This document shows, piece after piece, positions 23,667-34,412 of a stretch of 64,000 nucleotides of DNA. This DNA is from Pleurostoma richardsiae (taxonomy: Eukaryota; Ascomycota; Sordariomycetes; Calosphaeriales; Pleurostomataceae). The position numbers and the translations under genes are program-made. The DNA is taken from the NCBI GenBank assembly GCA_030052745.1, contig JANBVO010000072.1, positions 39,410-103,409 of the forward strand. The letters are read 5' to 3'. The first letter of the stretch is position 1. The number at the start of each line of letters is the position of its first letter. The notes under the pieces were generated by a model, which did no database searches, was not told where the DNA came from, and saw nothing but the letters and a program-made list of their open reading frames with translations.

Positions 23667-24105
23667 GAGATTGTCGAGAGGGGTGGGAGAGAAGCGGATG
23701 GCCGCCGTGGGAGGGCATGCTCGCCGTCGTAAGGAGTCATCAAAAGACGCGAGCGAGCGTTTGCCGTCGGTCAAACGCGGTCATGTACTACTATCAAGTG
23801 ATTGCTTAGACGGTTTGCCAGGCGAGGTTAAAACTAGGAATCTCAGGAGGGGCGTATTCTATTGCGGACGCGCCGAAGAGAACCCATGGACTATTCTACG
23901 TAAAGGTCTTCCTAGAGCTGAGAAGTCTACCGAATGATGCCCCTGCTGATCGAAATGCGCCTATTGTGTCATCCCGCTTGTCGACAGCCGAATGGAGAAG
24001 TCCCGACTCTGGTCATCCCTTTTAACTCCGTTAAACCTGGTCCCACACAGATAACGACGCGAGAGAGAGAAAAAACACAATGGAAAATCCAGCGAAGAGA
24101 ACCCC
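23667..24105. other. Convergent spacer between PRE5 and the LOG-family gene
   Basis: A 439-bp stretch between converging genes. No feature is visible beyond probable 3' UTRs. Confidence 0.5.
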
Positions 24106-25006
24106 TTACTCGTTACCCCATTGAAGCTTATAGACGGACGACGAGACCTTGTACTCGCGCAGCGCGCGGACGGCGTCCTCGGCCGTGGACGCCGTGGCGA
24201 GGATGCTGGCGTTGGCGCCCTTGACGAAGCCCTCCTCGACGCTCTTCCGGATCCAGTCCAGCAGGCCGTCGTAGAAGCCGTTGATGTTGAGCACGCAGAC
24301 GCCCCTGTTGTGGATCCCGAGCTGGTTCCACGTGCACGTCTCCAGCAGCTCCTCCATCGTGCCGTAACCGCCGCTCAGGGCGATGAACCCGCTGCCGGGC
24401 CCGCCCGCGATGACCTCCTGCGCCATCATCTGCTTGCGCGTGTGCATGTCCTTGACCACCGTCGTCTTGCCGAACATCTTCTCCTCCGGTATGGCCAGCG
24501 CGGCGCCGCCGTTCACCGTCGTCGACGTGTATGTCGGGTCCCGCTCGTAGCGGACCAGTGCCTCGGGGATGATGCCGTGCACGGCGTCCGGGCCGGCGAG
24601 GGAGACCAGGGTCTTGGCGATCTCGCCCATCAGGCCGACCGTGCCGCCTCCGTAAACTGTGGGATCGCTGCGGTTAGACTATGCGACCACTTTGCCCCTC
24701 TACTTTCTAGTAGTTCTTCTTTCGATTCGGTTCGCGGCTTGCCTAGGTAGCTATACCGGGCATGGGACTACTTCGCTTGTGCTTACCTAGTCCGATGTTG
24801 TTTGCGGCCATCACCCGCGCCAGGTCTCGGGCGGCCTCCATATGTGCGGCGTCATAGCCTGGCGATGAGCCGCAGTAGACGCATATCTTGGTCCGCCTCT
24901 GGCCGTTCGGGCCAAGACCGGAGGCCGGGGTTGACGTCCCCGAATCGGGGAGCGAGGCCAACGGCGTACCGAAGCCGGAGTCCGTGTTGAGCTCCGTCGG
25001 AGCCAT
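24106..25006 (-). CDS. LOG-family nucleotide phosphoribohydrolase (lysine-decarboxylase-like fold)
   Basis: LOG proteins hydrolyse nucleoside 5'-monophosphates, releasing the free base from cytokinin ribotides in plants and some fungi and bacteria. Minus-strand exons 25006-24787 and 24656-24106 give 256 residues. The intron (24657-24786) has a GTAAGC donor and CACAG acceptor and joins GLVYGGG in phase. The core has CVYCGSSPG, VYGGGTVGLMG and a variant of the PGGxGTxxE motif reading SGGYGTMEE, with the catalytic Glu kept. The Arg of HTRKQ sits where the family's catalytic Arg lies. An N-terminal Ser/Thr/Pro-rich stretch of about 40 residues is extra to the bacterial enzymes. Whether it makes cytokinins or acts in general nucleotide turnover cannot be seen here. 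Confidence 0.9.
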
Positions 25007-26177
25007 CCTGAGGGGGTAAAAAGGGTCACGTATATGATAGAGCTATTTATCTAGACGCAAGAGACTCCCAAAATGGTTGGACAATAAGAGACAGTATGGA
25101 GATAAGAGCGAGCGTCGCAAGAGACCTGTAAAGCGGCTTCTGAAGGTCTTCGTGCTCGAGGGGCGAAGGATGGATGATGATTTATGACTCTTTACGAGCT
25201 CCACCCGCGCGGCAGGTAAAAGGGCCTTTGTCTTAGACGGGAGCGGAACGTGTTGAAGGGCGGACTGCTAGAGCAGAAAGACACGTATGAAACTCCTTGA
25301 CTCGGAGGAACCAAGAACCAACAAACGAAATATAGAAAGCCGCGACTGCGGGCGCTGGCCGGTCTCGATATTTTGTAGGTATGATGTAGCTCACCGGTCT
25401 TTTCCACTTACATAATGTATATGCCGGCCGCCGATAGCCACGCGATGCTCAGGGCCGGCTCGGCTTCCGTCTCGATTGGCCGCCCCTGGGCAAAGAGGCG
25501 GGCCAGGCCTTTGCCTTGTGACCTGGAATTATCAATGATGACATCGACGTGTTCGGCTCCCAGCGAATTGATGCGTATCTATCCCGTAACAAGGGCGAGC
25601 GCCAACGTGTTTGGCACCTCGAGATGGCGGCATCGCTTAGGGGTTGGTCCGGCAGCTTCAGGCCTCAAGCAGGATGAGTTGGAGAGTCGGACAGGAGTTC
25701 GCCAAGCGCAGCGGCCTCTGACGGCAGTGACAGAAAGATATACACAGGCCAGGAGGAGGCGCGACCCCATGACAGAGCTGTGAAAGCTTGACGTGTCACG
25801 GAGAGACGGCAGGTCGATCCCGGCTGCAGGTGTCAGAGGGGGAAGGGGATACATAGATAACCTTAACCGGCCTGTGGGATCACAGCCGACGGCCGTCACT
25901 TCTTGAAAGGGGTGGTACCTCATTTAGGTACGGAGTGATACATTGAGGAAGGTACTGTACCGTACAGTACTGAACGGTCGGACCCTGATTTGCCGACCCC
26001 GACCATGGGGGGGGCCACTTTCGCGATTGCGCAAAACCGCCTAATATTAGCATCTCCGCACTCGATTCGATGCCGAAGAGCTCTTTCGCATAGGTAGCTC
26101 ATCGCCGCCTGCCAAAGCCACTCTTCTCTCGAGGGTATCTGGAAACAACTCAGTTTCCACAAGAGTATCGCGCCAAG
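25007..26177. promoter_or_regulatory. Divergent promoter region of the LOG gene and the CLPTM1-family gene
   Basis: This 1.17 kb spacer has a cluster of GTAC-containing words at about 25914-25975, including a self-complementary run. I see no coding or RNA feature. Confidence 0.5.
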
Positions 26178-28236
26178 ATGCCTCAGGGAAACGCACCTGC
26201 GGCCGGCGGCCAACCCGCCGCGCGGGAGGAAGAAGGGGTCAGTCTGTCCTTTCTGGGTACTCCATCCACCACTGTACGACGTTTGTGCTGACTGGCGTCT
26301 CTGGATATAGCAATCGCTCATGAGCAAGGTCATGATGGGTGCCGTCATGTATTTCGGCATCCAGTTTGCCATGAACAAGATCACGGGTGGGGCCAAGCAG
26401 ACCGCGGCCGTCAAGGATGCGGACGGCAACACCGTCCAGGTTGCTACCGCCCGCGGCGATATCCCTCCGTACGACCAGCGCCCCAAGATCCTCGACGATG
26501 GCGCAACATACAATACGATTCCTCAGCGCATTGCGCCCATCTGGGGTGAGAAGAGCCACGTGGATATCATCGTGACGTTGTCTCCATCTGTTGCTCCGGC
26601 GCCGATTAAGGACACGCCAGCGGACAGGATCGTTTTCCAGGAGAAGGACTTCGTGATTGGAAACTTCAGCGACAAGCGCGTGGTCGATACTACTCTTGAG
26701 GTCCCGAAGGAGGTTCAAAACAACGGTACCCTTTGGGGCCACTTCTACATTGGTCTGACTGGCAGCGCCCTGGATCCGACGCAACCGGACTACGACGTCT
26801 CCAAGGCGTACTACTTCGTCTATCCCTTCACTCAGTACATCCCCAAGAAGAAGGTTGCCAAGGCCAGAAACCTCCTCGAAGCGAAGAATGCCACTGAGGA
26901 GATTGAACATGAGGACGAGGACCCAATCCCCTACATCGTTGGCAACTACTACCATCCCAATACCACCCTGTCTTTCATCCCGAATACCGGAGTTATGTCG
27001 TACCCGCAGGCTCACCCAGCGGTGCGCCAGTTCCTGCATCTGGAGGCCACCGGCGCGAGAGATGGCTCTGGCCAAGATTCGTGGTACTATCCCATCCTCT
27101 TCATCAACACCTTCTGGCAGCTGAAGAGCCACATGATGTTGCTGAACGAGACTGTCAAGACGATCCCAGTGCACTTTGACCTGAACAACCTGGCCAGCTG
27201 GAAGTTCCAGACAATGGCTTCTATCGAGCTGAGCTCTCGGGAGGCAGCGCGCCAAGCCGGTTTCGGCAACCCACTTCCTGGAGGAGGTGACGGCAGCGAG
27301 ATCGAGATGGTTAAGGAGATCTTCATGGATACCAACCCCATCCTCCTTGGCGTAACCATTGTCGTCAGTATCGCGCATATCATCCTAGAGACCCTGGCCT
27401 TCGGCTCCGACATTGCGCACTACCGCAAGAAGAAGGATAACGTGGGTATTTCTGTCCGCTCCATTCTTGCCAATGTCTTCATGCAGACAGTCATCTTCCT
27501 GTACCTCGTCGACAACTCGCAGAACACCAGCTGGATGATCCTGGGCTCCCAGGGCATTGGTATTGTTATCGAGCTGTGGAAGATCACCACGGTCGTCAAC
27601 GTCCGCCTGCGCGATGCCCCGCCGGGATCCCTCATCCCGTATCGTGTCGTGTTCGAAGACAAGCACAAGCTCAGCGAGACGGAGGAGAAGACCAAGGAGT
27701 ACGACGAGATCGCCTTCAAGTACCTGTACTGGGTGGCAGCGCCGCTCCTGGTCGCCTACGCCATCTACTCGCTCATCTACGAGGAGCACAAGTCGTGGTA
27801 CTCGTTCATCATCACGACGCTGGTGGGGTCGGTCTATGCGTACGGATTCCTGATGATGGTGCCGTCGCTGTACATCAACTACCGGCTCAAGAGCGTGGCG
27901 CACATGCCGGCCAAGGCCATGATGTACAAGTTCCTCAACACCTTCATCGACGACCTCTTCGCCTTCACCATCAAGATGCCGTTCCTGCACCGCCTCGCCA
28001 CGCTACGCGACGACGTCATCTTCTTCGTGTACCTGTACCAGCGGTGGGCGTACCGGGTCGACTACAGCCGCATCAACGAGTTTGGGCAGGGCGGTGAGGA
28101 CGATGAGCCCGCTGCGGCGGACAAGGAGACTCCCAAGCTGCCTGCTGCAGGCGAGGATGTGAAGCCCGAGAAGGTGGAGAAGCAAGCTCAGAAGGCGACG
28201 GGAAAGGACACTGGGAAGGCCACGAAACGGAGATAG
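26178..28236 (+). CDS. CLPTM1-family transmembrane protein
   Basis: This belongs to the CLPTM1 (cleft lip and palate transmembrane protein 1) family of ER/Golgi multipass proteins; human members act in receptor trafficking and lipid scrambling. Exons 26178-26237 and 26311-28236 give 661 residues, and the 73-bp intron (GTCAGT donor, ATATAG acceptor) joins in phase. A hydrophobic segment near the N-terminus (VMMGAVMYFGIQF) precedes a large lumenal domain with family stretches such as PYYLVYPFTQY-like and NTFWQLKSHMMLLN. C-terminal helices follow: ILLGVTIVVSIAHIILETL, ILANVFMQTVIFLYLV, ILGSQGIGIVIELWKI, YWVAAPLLVAYAIYSLIY and YSFIITTLVGSVYAYGFLMM. DDVIFFVYLYQRWAY(R) is strongly conserved. The tail is rich in Lys and Asp/Glu. 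Confidence 0.94.
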
Positions 28237-29276
28237 AATAGACGGCCACTCGTGAGTGATACCGAACAGTCTGATAGGATAGATGACTGAAGTCCCTCGC
28301 GTCTGTCCTTCGTATATCAGCACTTGAAAAAGGGCAGCATTGCATTAGAATGCTTTAGATCCTGCTAGATAGAATCTGAGCAACCCGTTCCTTTCCTTTC
28401 AATATCCCTGTAGACGTCTATCTCGCATCCCGCGTCAATCCGGCCCTGTCAAGATGTTTGCGTGCCGCCGCGAGGCACATTCGTCATCGCCCTCCCTCCG
28501 TATCCATTCTTGTCGAAGTCCGCTGTCTCATGCGGATGAAAATAGCATCGTCCACGTCCAAAAGAGGCAGCTTCCGTCTTTAGGGCTGAGGTAGCGAGGA
28601 CGAATTGGGGTTTAGCTGCCCAGGCCGGCCTGATTCGGGGGCAGTATCCCGGCAAATCAGCGCCCCAGCCCACCAGTTCGGCGGCGCAGTCTCTCCCTTC
28701 CAATGGGTTCCCTCCCGAGTACCTTACGTATGTCCTCCATCTAGACCCTCACGCGACGAGTTCTACGTTGGTACGTACTACGTCCTGCATGTACGGCATC
28801 TGCCGTCGCTGCGATCGAAGCGGGTGAGACACGACTCTTCAGCTCATGCGACTGCAGAAGATTACGGTTTCTTCTTGAAACAAACTGCCATTGGAGCTCA
28901 AGTCCATTTCCCCGTCATCCTGTCAGATCCGTCTCTTGCGGCGCCCTGCATCTTTCTGCCTGTGATCGACGAAACAATCACACATAACCTTACCGTTTGT
29001 CTAAGACTGCCGAAAGCCCCCGCCAACGCCGCCCACGCCGCCCACGCCGCCAACGAACGGGCCGCGCGCTTGGTCTAGAGCTTTCCCTGGCTCCATCATC
29101 CATCATCGCCCTCCATTCGCCCACGCCAAATCCAATTGATTCCCCAAACCCAAACCCAAAACCTCGTGCAATCGACACCCGATCCCAGCCCGCAGTGCAT
29201 GACGACCACAGGCGGCTCCTAACAGGCAGCCGCCTGGCGAGAGAAGACGAGACCGAGACGAGCCACCACGCCAGCC
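28237..29276. other. Spacer between the CLPTM1-family gene and the CaaX zinc-finger gene
   Basis: A 1.04 kb stretch. It holds GTAC-rich words near 28728-28800 and a CAACGCCGCCCACGCCGCC-like repeat near 29022-29050, probably in the 5' leader of the next gene. A 157-codon frame at 28605 starts at a non-ATG codon and looks like chance. Confidence 0.5.
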
Positions 29277-30706
29277 ATGAGCAAGAGAGTCGTCGGCGGC
29301 GGCCCCAGCACCAATGACAGCCATCGCGATGCCACCTCCGCCACCACCACCAGCCCCCGCGGCGCCGACGACACCGTGGGCAGCCTGCTGGCCGACGTCG
29401 CCAACGCCCTCAGCGACTCGCTGCGCATCCTCATGTTCGCCGACAAGCGCGAGTGGGGGCCCGACGAGTTCGAACAGATCCGCGCCCTCGAGGACGCTCT
29501 CGACGACGCCAAGAAGGACTTCCAGGAGCTGGGGCCGCTGGTGGGCGGCCAGTTCTACTACGAGAACGATCGGATAGGTGAGTTTTCCTTCTATGCAGTC
29601 CTATCGGGACGTCGTGAGGCAATGCATCAACGGACAGGAGCAAGTTCCATTGCTCGCGCGCAGACACAAATCCTGCCGAACACATGCCACCAATCCCTCC
29701 ACTGCCCATTTGCAATATGGCAAGCCTACCTATACTGGAGCATTGACTAACAACCAAACCTACAGCGCAATCACTCGAGGAGTTGCGCGCCCTCCGCACG
29801 AAATTCAGCTCCCACGCGCAGAACTTCAAGGACTGGCTGCGGACAGGCGGGCCCATCAACCCGATCTGGGCGCGCGAGACGGGCGAGCTGAAACGGGAGC
29901 TGCACCGCGCACAGTGCCGTGCGGCCCGGCGCATCTTCGCCGCCGAGCAGGAGGCCAACGCGCGATGCCTCGGCGCCTTCGAGGTCTACCGCCGGCAGCG
30001 CGAGCTGGAGGCCCGGCGGGGGAAGCGGCGCTCGCGCCCCGACAGCCGGTACGGGCACGCCGCAAGGCACGAGCTCCCCCTGTGGAACGGCAGCGGGAGC
30101 GACGACGCCGCTGCCGCAGCTCGACAGCAGCAGCAGCGCCGGCAGCAGGACGCGAAGCAGCCGCAGCAGTACGGCGAGGAGGAGCTCACGGCGCCTGCGC
30201 AGCGGCGCAGGCCGAGCCTGGAGGAGCTGGTGCCGGCGTGCAACGCGGTGGGCAAGTTCGAGCGGTTCGGCGACCGGGACATCGCCTTCTCCTGCGACTT
30301 CTGCGACGGCTTCATCGTGTGGGAGGACGTGCGGGAGATGCCCTCCCGCCGGGCGCCGCCGCCGCCGGGAATCACCGAGCACCCGAACTGGCAGGCGGCG
30401 GCGCGGAGCGTCTCGGGCGAGTTGGAGGACAAGACGGTGGTGTTCGCGCCCGTGGCCATCGCGAACCACGTGGCGCCGGCGCCGGGCCGGTGGCAGGCGG
30501 GCATCCTGTGCCCGTACTGCGACGAGTATACGTACTACGCGCAGGGGGACGACGAGCTGGAGCAGGTGCGCTACGCGCAGGACGAGGAGGGGTTCCCGGA
30601 CCTGAAGAGCTTCCAGCAGCACCTGGAGTGGTACCACACCGCCGTGCCGGTGCCGTCGATACCGCTGCTGCCCAAGGCTGCGAGGGCGAGCTGCTCGGTC
30701 ATGTGA
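29277..30706 (+). CDS. Uncharacterised zinc-finger protein ending in a CaaX box
   Basis: I do not recognise a named family. Exons 29277-29577 and 29766-30706 give 413 residues; the intron (29578-29765, 188 bp) has a GTGAGT donor and ACAG acceptor and joins in phase. The N-terminal ~100 residues are acidic and helical. The middle has Arg/Glu-rich helices and a Gln-rich disordered stretch. The C-terminal third holds paired CxxC motifs (CDFCDG and CPYCDEY) and an H-x4-H (HLEWYH), arranged like a zinc-binding module. The last four residues are C-S-V-M, a canonical CaaX prenylation box; the terminal Met favours farnesylation. Together these predict a membrane-tethered zinc-binding protein. Orthologues probably exist in related fungi, but function is unknown to me. 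Confidence 0.82.
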
Positions 30707-31255
30707 AACTGCGCTTTGCTCTAGTTTCTTCTTCTTTTTTCATGCCTGTCTAACGATGAGAAGCTATTGGAGTTGGGGGAGGGCTTGGATTAGGTACACG
30801 GCGTTCCACTGGGGTTGCGAAAACCGAGCGGGAATTTTTGGATGGCTTCTATATGCTCGGGTCGGGCGCTGCAGCCAGTCATGATGATGATACTCCATAG
30901 AGTTCAGGCAGCGGTTCCTTTTGAATCTCACATTTTTTCTGGGGACTGTGAGTCCCGATGTCAAAGGAGTCTTCTGTCTCGGTGTTTTGTGCCTTTACAT
31001 GCTTGCAAAACCCAAGGCGCTGTAAAACCACCGCGTAATAGTACATACTCGATCGCCTGGAGTATTTCTATCCTCCTTCGCCCAGCGGCGTTGATGTTGC
31101 ATGATCGTGATCCATATGCTCCACGTCTCCTTCACCGTCTCTCGTGGGCCAGACCTATCCCGACGGAGATGGTCACGGCCAGCAACTGAGATCCCTTCCC
31201 CAGTGGCTCCCCACCGTATCTACTCCCTCCAACTCCTCAAACTCCGCTCCTTTTT
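30707..31255. other. Convergent spacer between the CaaX gene and SEC22
   Basis: A 549-bp stretch between 3' ends. Nothing beyond probable UTRs is visible. Confidence 0.5.
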
Positions 31256-32113
31256 TTAAAAGAACCTCCACCAGATGAACACCAAGATGATGAACCCCAG
31301 CGCCGCGAACGGCCCGTACTGCTTGAGCAGGAGCTCCCAGTTGATCCGGACCGCGGCGCGGCGGTACTTGCGCGAGTCGTCGCGCAGGCGGGAGCTGATC
31401 TCGCCCATGCGCTCGAGGCTGTCGCCACGGTACAGCAGGTCCTCGATGTTCTTGGTCATGACCTCGGTGACGCCGCGCAGCTCGTCGTTGAGGCGGTCGA
31501 GGTTCTGCGTGGCGCGCGAGTCGCTGTAGGTGGCGCGGGTGCGGGAGATGAAGGTGTCGAACTCGACGAAGGCGTAGGGCCGCAGGGCCGGGGCCTGCAC
31601 GGTCGCGGGCGGGTAGGTGGTGGAGAACTCGGCGGCCAGGTCGGAGAGGTAGGTGAAGGCCAGCTTGCGCGGGTAGGAGCGGTCGGTTATGCAGGTGTAG
31701 ACTATGTCGTTGGCGATGAGGTAGCTGGGAACGCGGGTGGACCGTGTTAGCGGCTAGTTTGATATATGGAGCAGACCAAGGAAGGGCAGGTAGTTATCCT
31801 GGAGGGAGACGTACTGGATAGAGTAGTTGCCGCTCTCGATGCTGGCCTGCGGCTCTGAGTTGCGGTTCAGCCGCCGGAGGACCAGCTTGACCTGGGACTT
31901 GATTTCTGAGAGGGAAGATTCTGTCTGTTGCTGCATCAGCCGGAGGAAGGGCACCGATGGGGGTTGGGGCCTGCAAGGCGTACCTGCTCGTCATCGACGG
32001 ATGCGCAGAGCATCAGGCCTGGGGAGCTCGATCAGCATTGAGGCCAAGGACCGGGGGGAAATGATTAGAGCGGACGGACCATCTAGCCTCGCTATCTGTG
32101 TTGACCGAATCAT
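31256..32113 (-). CDS. SEC22: Sec22 R-SNARE
   Basis: Sec22 drives ER-Golgi vesicle fusion in both directions. Minus-strand exons 32113-32080, 32018-31984, 31924-31815 and 31724-31256 give 215 residues, matching yeast (214). Introns are 32019-32079, 31925-31983 and 31725-31814. The third uses a GTACGT donor after CA and yields the conserved SIHYLIANDIVY; a donor three bases later would break the frame. The N-terminal longin domain begins MIRSTQIARLDGLMLCASVD. The SNARE motif contains MTKNIEDLLYRGDSLERM with the zero-layer Arg. A C-terminal anchor (YGPFAALGFIILVFIWWRFF) ends the protein. The first two coding exons are only 34 and 35 nt. It diverges from the DEUBAD gene. Confidence 0.95.
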
Positions 32114-32915
32114 GCTATTTGTGATCTATGGCGGCGATCTCCTAGGAAGTTCAAAGAGCTGCGAAGAGGGCGCCGGGCAGTAGAAGGCAGCCCTGCAGCT
32201 GTTTGTGGTTGATGTACGTGGTCTTTGCTGGCGGACGACAAATATGCGCGTCGGTGCTGATTAGACCGTCTTTTGTGGTGCTCACAAAGAAACAATTAGA
32301 GACACTTCGGTTGCCTAGAAATGTCAATTCCGGGATTGGTTCACGGTCGGCTAAAGGATACGTATAATATTAGGAGTCGCGAATTTGGCGATGCCCGTAC
32401 GATACGCACAGGTCAGAGGTACTAGAGGTACCTAAGGTACCTGCAAGACAGGGGTACCTACAGTGGGAACGTCACCTATAAGGCTGGCCAATCACCATCT
32501 GGCAAATGGGATATTGCAGGTGGCACTGTGGCTGGTATCACAGCCTCGCACATGAGTGTCATCAGGCTGAGTGACCTCGTCTCAGTTTCACATGAGAGCT
32601 CTCTCAGTCATCTCGCTGCAAGATCAGCGGCTAAAGGACTAATAGAGACTCTGATATATACCACATGTCACATGATGTGCTCCTGACTGCCTCTCTCGCC
32701 TGCGATCGTCGTTATTTCCCATTTACGTCAGGTCGCCTCGTCTCCAACCAATCGTCTTGCTTGTTCTCAGCATGCGATAGGTCCGTCTCATCTCCAACTT
32801 CGATTCACCAGACTTCCACAACCGAACGGTCTCTCTCATTCACTTGGACGCCTCCACGTGATCCTTGAGCCTCCTCGCACGGGACCTTTGAGGTCCAACT
32901 ACAGTCACTCACAAA
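32114..32915. promoter_or_regulatory. Divergent promoter region of SEC22 and the DEUBAD gene
   Basis: This 802-bp spacer contains a dense run of GGTACCT-type words at about 32417-32462 and a CCAAT box near 32747. I see no gene in it. Confidence 0.5.
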
Positions 32916-33886
32916 ATGCCACGGCAAGCTGATGGCGATGACCCCATGTCATCGTCACCCATCTCATCACTCCCGGACAGCATCTTCGAGTTCAAAGGAG
33001 AGAACAACTCCGGTGTGTCGACCTCCAAGGACGACGGCACCAACGACGGCAACAGCCCTGGTCTGCTAGCCCAGCTGGAAGCAATGGAAAAAGCGAAGAT
33101 GGAGGAGGAGAGCAGGCAGGCTGATGAGGAGGCACCGGTGGCGGAGATCCAAGTTGCGACCGAGAAGAAGCGGTCAAACAAATTGAACACCGGCAAGAGC
33201 AAGTCGAAGTTGCCGGCCTCGAAAAGGACGAAGCGGAGCAAGAAGTGGGAGACCGAATTCATCGTCGAGGATCCCAAGTCACCCCTCGTGAAGGTCGACA
33301 TTAGAGTGAGTGCAAATACTATCTCAGAAGCACTATTTCACTGCCAGGATTTTCAAATGCTGACCAGATCAACCAGGAGCTACTGTCTCACCCCAAAGCA
33401 TGGACAGTCCTGTCCCTAGAGGAGAAGCAGCGGGTCCTGGCCAAGTTCCCGGACGACGAGCACATCCTCAGCCCCGGCACCGACCAGGCGGCGCCCAACA
33501 TCGAATCGCTGCGGAACAACGACAACTTCCGCCACGACGCGGTCTGCTACAGGGACAACATTTCCCGCGGCGTGCACGACTCCCAGTGGCTGAGCGAGGC
33601 CTGGGTCGCCCACGAGAAGCGCGCTGCCGGCTACTTCGACGAGTTCCGGGTGGTCAAATTCCAAGAGGACTGGAGCGTGCGGCTGCCGGAGGAGATGAGG
33701 GCCTTAGACTATCAGGTTCCGAAGAGCCAGCCGATAGTGCCGCCTGGTCCTGAAGTGCCCGAGGATGACGAACTAGCTGGCAGTTCTGACCCCTTCACTG
33801 CCGCGACGGAGACACGGCCGATGGAGTCGGTCGAGGCTGTTGATCAGCCCGAAAGCACGGAGGCGATGCACGTCGATGGGGATTGA
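32916..33886 (+). CDS. DEUBAD (Asx-homology) domain protein
   Basis: The best model has exons 32916-33305 and 33368-33886, giving 302 residues. The DEUBAD/Asx-homology core starts at ELLSHPKAWTVLSLEEKQRV and continues through LAKFPDDEHIL, as in ASXL and Ino80G type regulators. In animals the domain activates the BAP1 deubiquitinase; fungal single-domain members are poorly characterised and probably nuclear. The N-terminal 130 residues are charged and include a basic KKRSNK...KRTKRSKKW stretch that could be a nuclear localisation signal. The intron (33306-33367) has a GTGAGT donor. Its acceptor lies only three bases after a CTGAC-like branch site, so the exact 3' junction is uncertain. The frame on both sides is well supported. 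Confidence 0.78.
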
Positions 33887-34412
33887 GTGATCAACTTTAC
33901 TCTCTTGGAGGTTAGATTACCACCGGCTCTGCGATATACCGCATCGATGGGCGATCTCCTGGATTATGCAACTGATGGCGGTGTGCGGCGGAACAAGCAC
34001 GCATTATATCCGAGTCTGCTGGGGTGGATGTGGAAGCGTATGGCTACCTGTGTAGATCAACTAGCTCTATCTCGATGGTGGTCTCTTTCCAGATCACTGG
34101 AAATGGGAGAAACTTGCTCTCATTTGCCTAGGGTAGTCCATGGGCCCGAGAGACGGTAGTGGAGACTTCACCAGATGTCCGTCCTACGAGAATCATGAGT
34201 ATGTAGCCTAGGCGAGGATGGACAAGCAGGTAATGGGATAACGAAGCACGATGATACCCCCAAGGTGGCTTAAGCAATTAGAAAGGCACATTAACGAGCA
34301 GCATAGTGCTCAACTACCAGGTCACCAAAGTGACACACCTCCCCAGGTTAAGTGCAGAAACGATTGCTCACGTCCGCCATGTGCGCAAGCCGCCACCTTG
34401 TTTATCTCATTG
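33887..34412. other. Convergent spacer between the DEUBAD gene and the aspartic-protease-like gene
   Basis: A 526-bp stretch between 3' ends. I see nothing coding. Confidence 0.5.

Noticed and set aside
26239-27378. Minus-strand 379-codon frame
   Set aside because: It lies antisense to the CLPTM1-family coding exon, and GC-rich codon use leaves antisense frames open. No family resemblance.
28605-29078. 157-codon plus-strand frame upstream of the CaaX gene
   Set aside because: Non-ATG start, low-complexity repeat at its end, probable 5' leader of the following gene.
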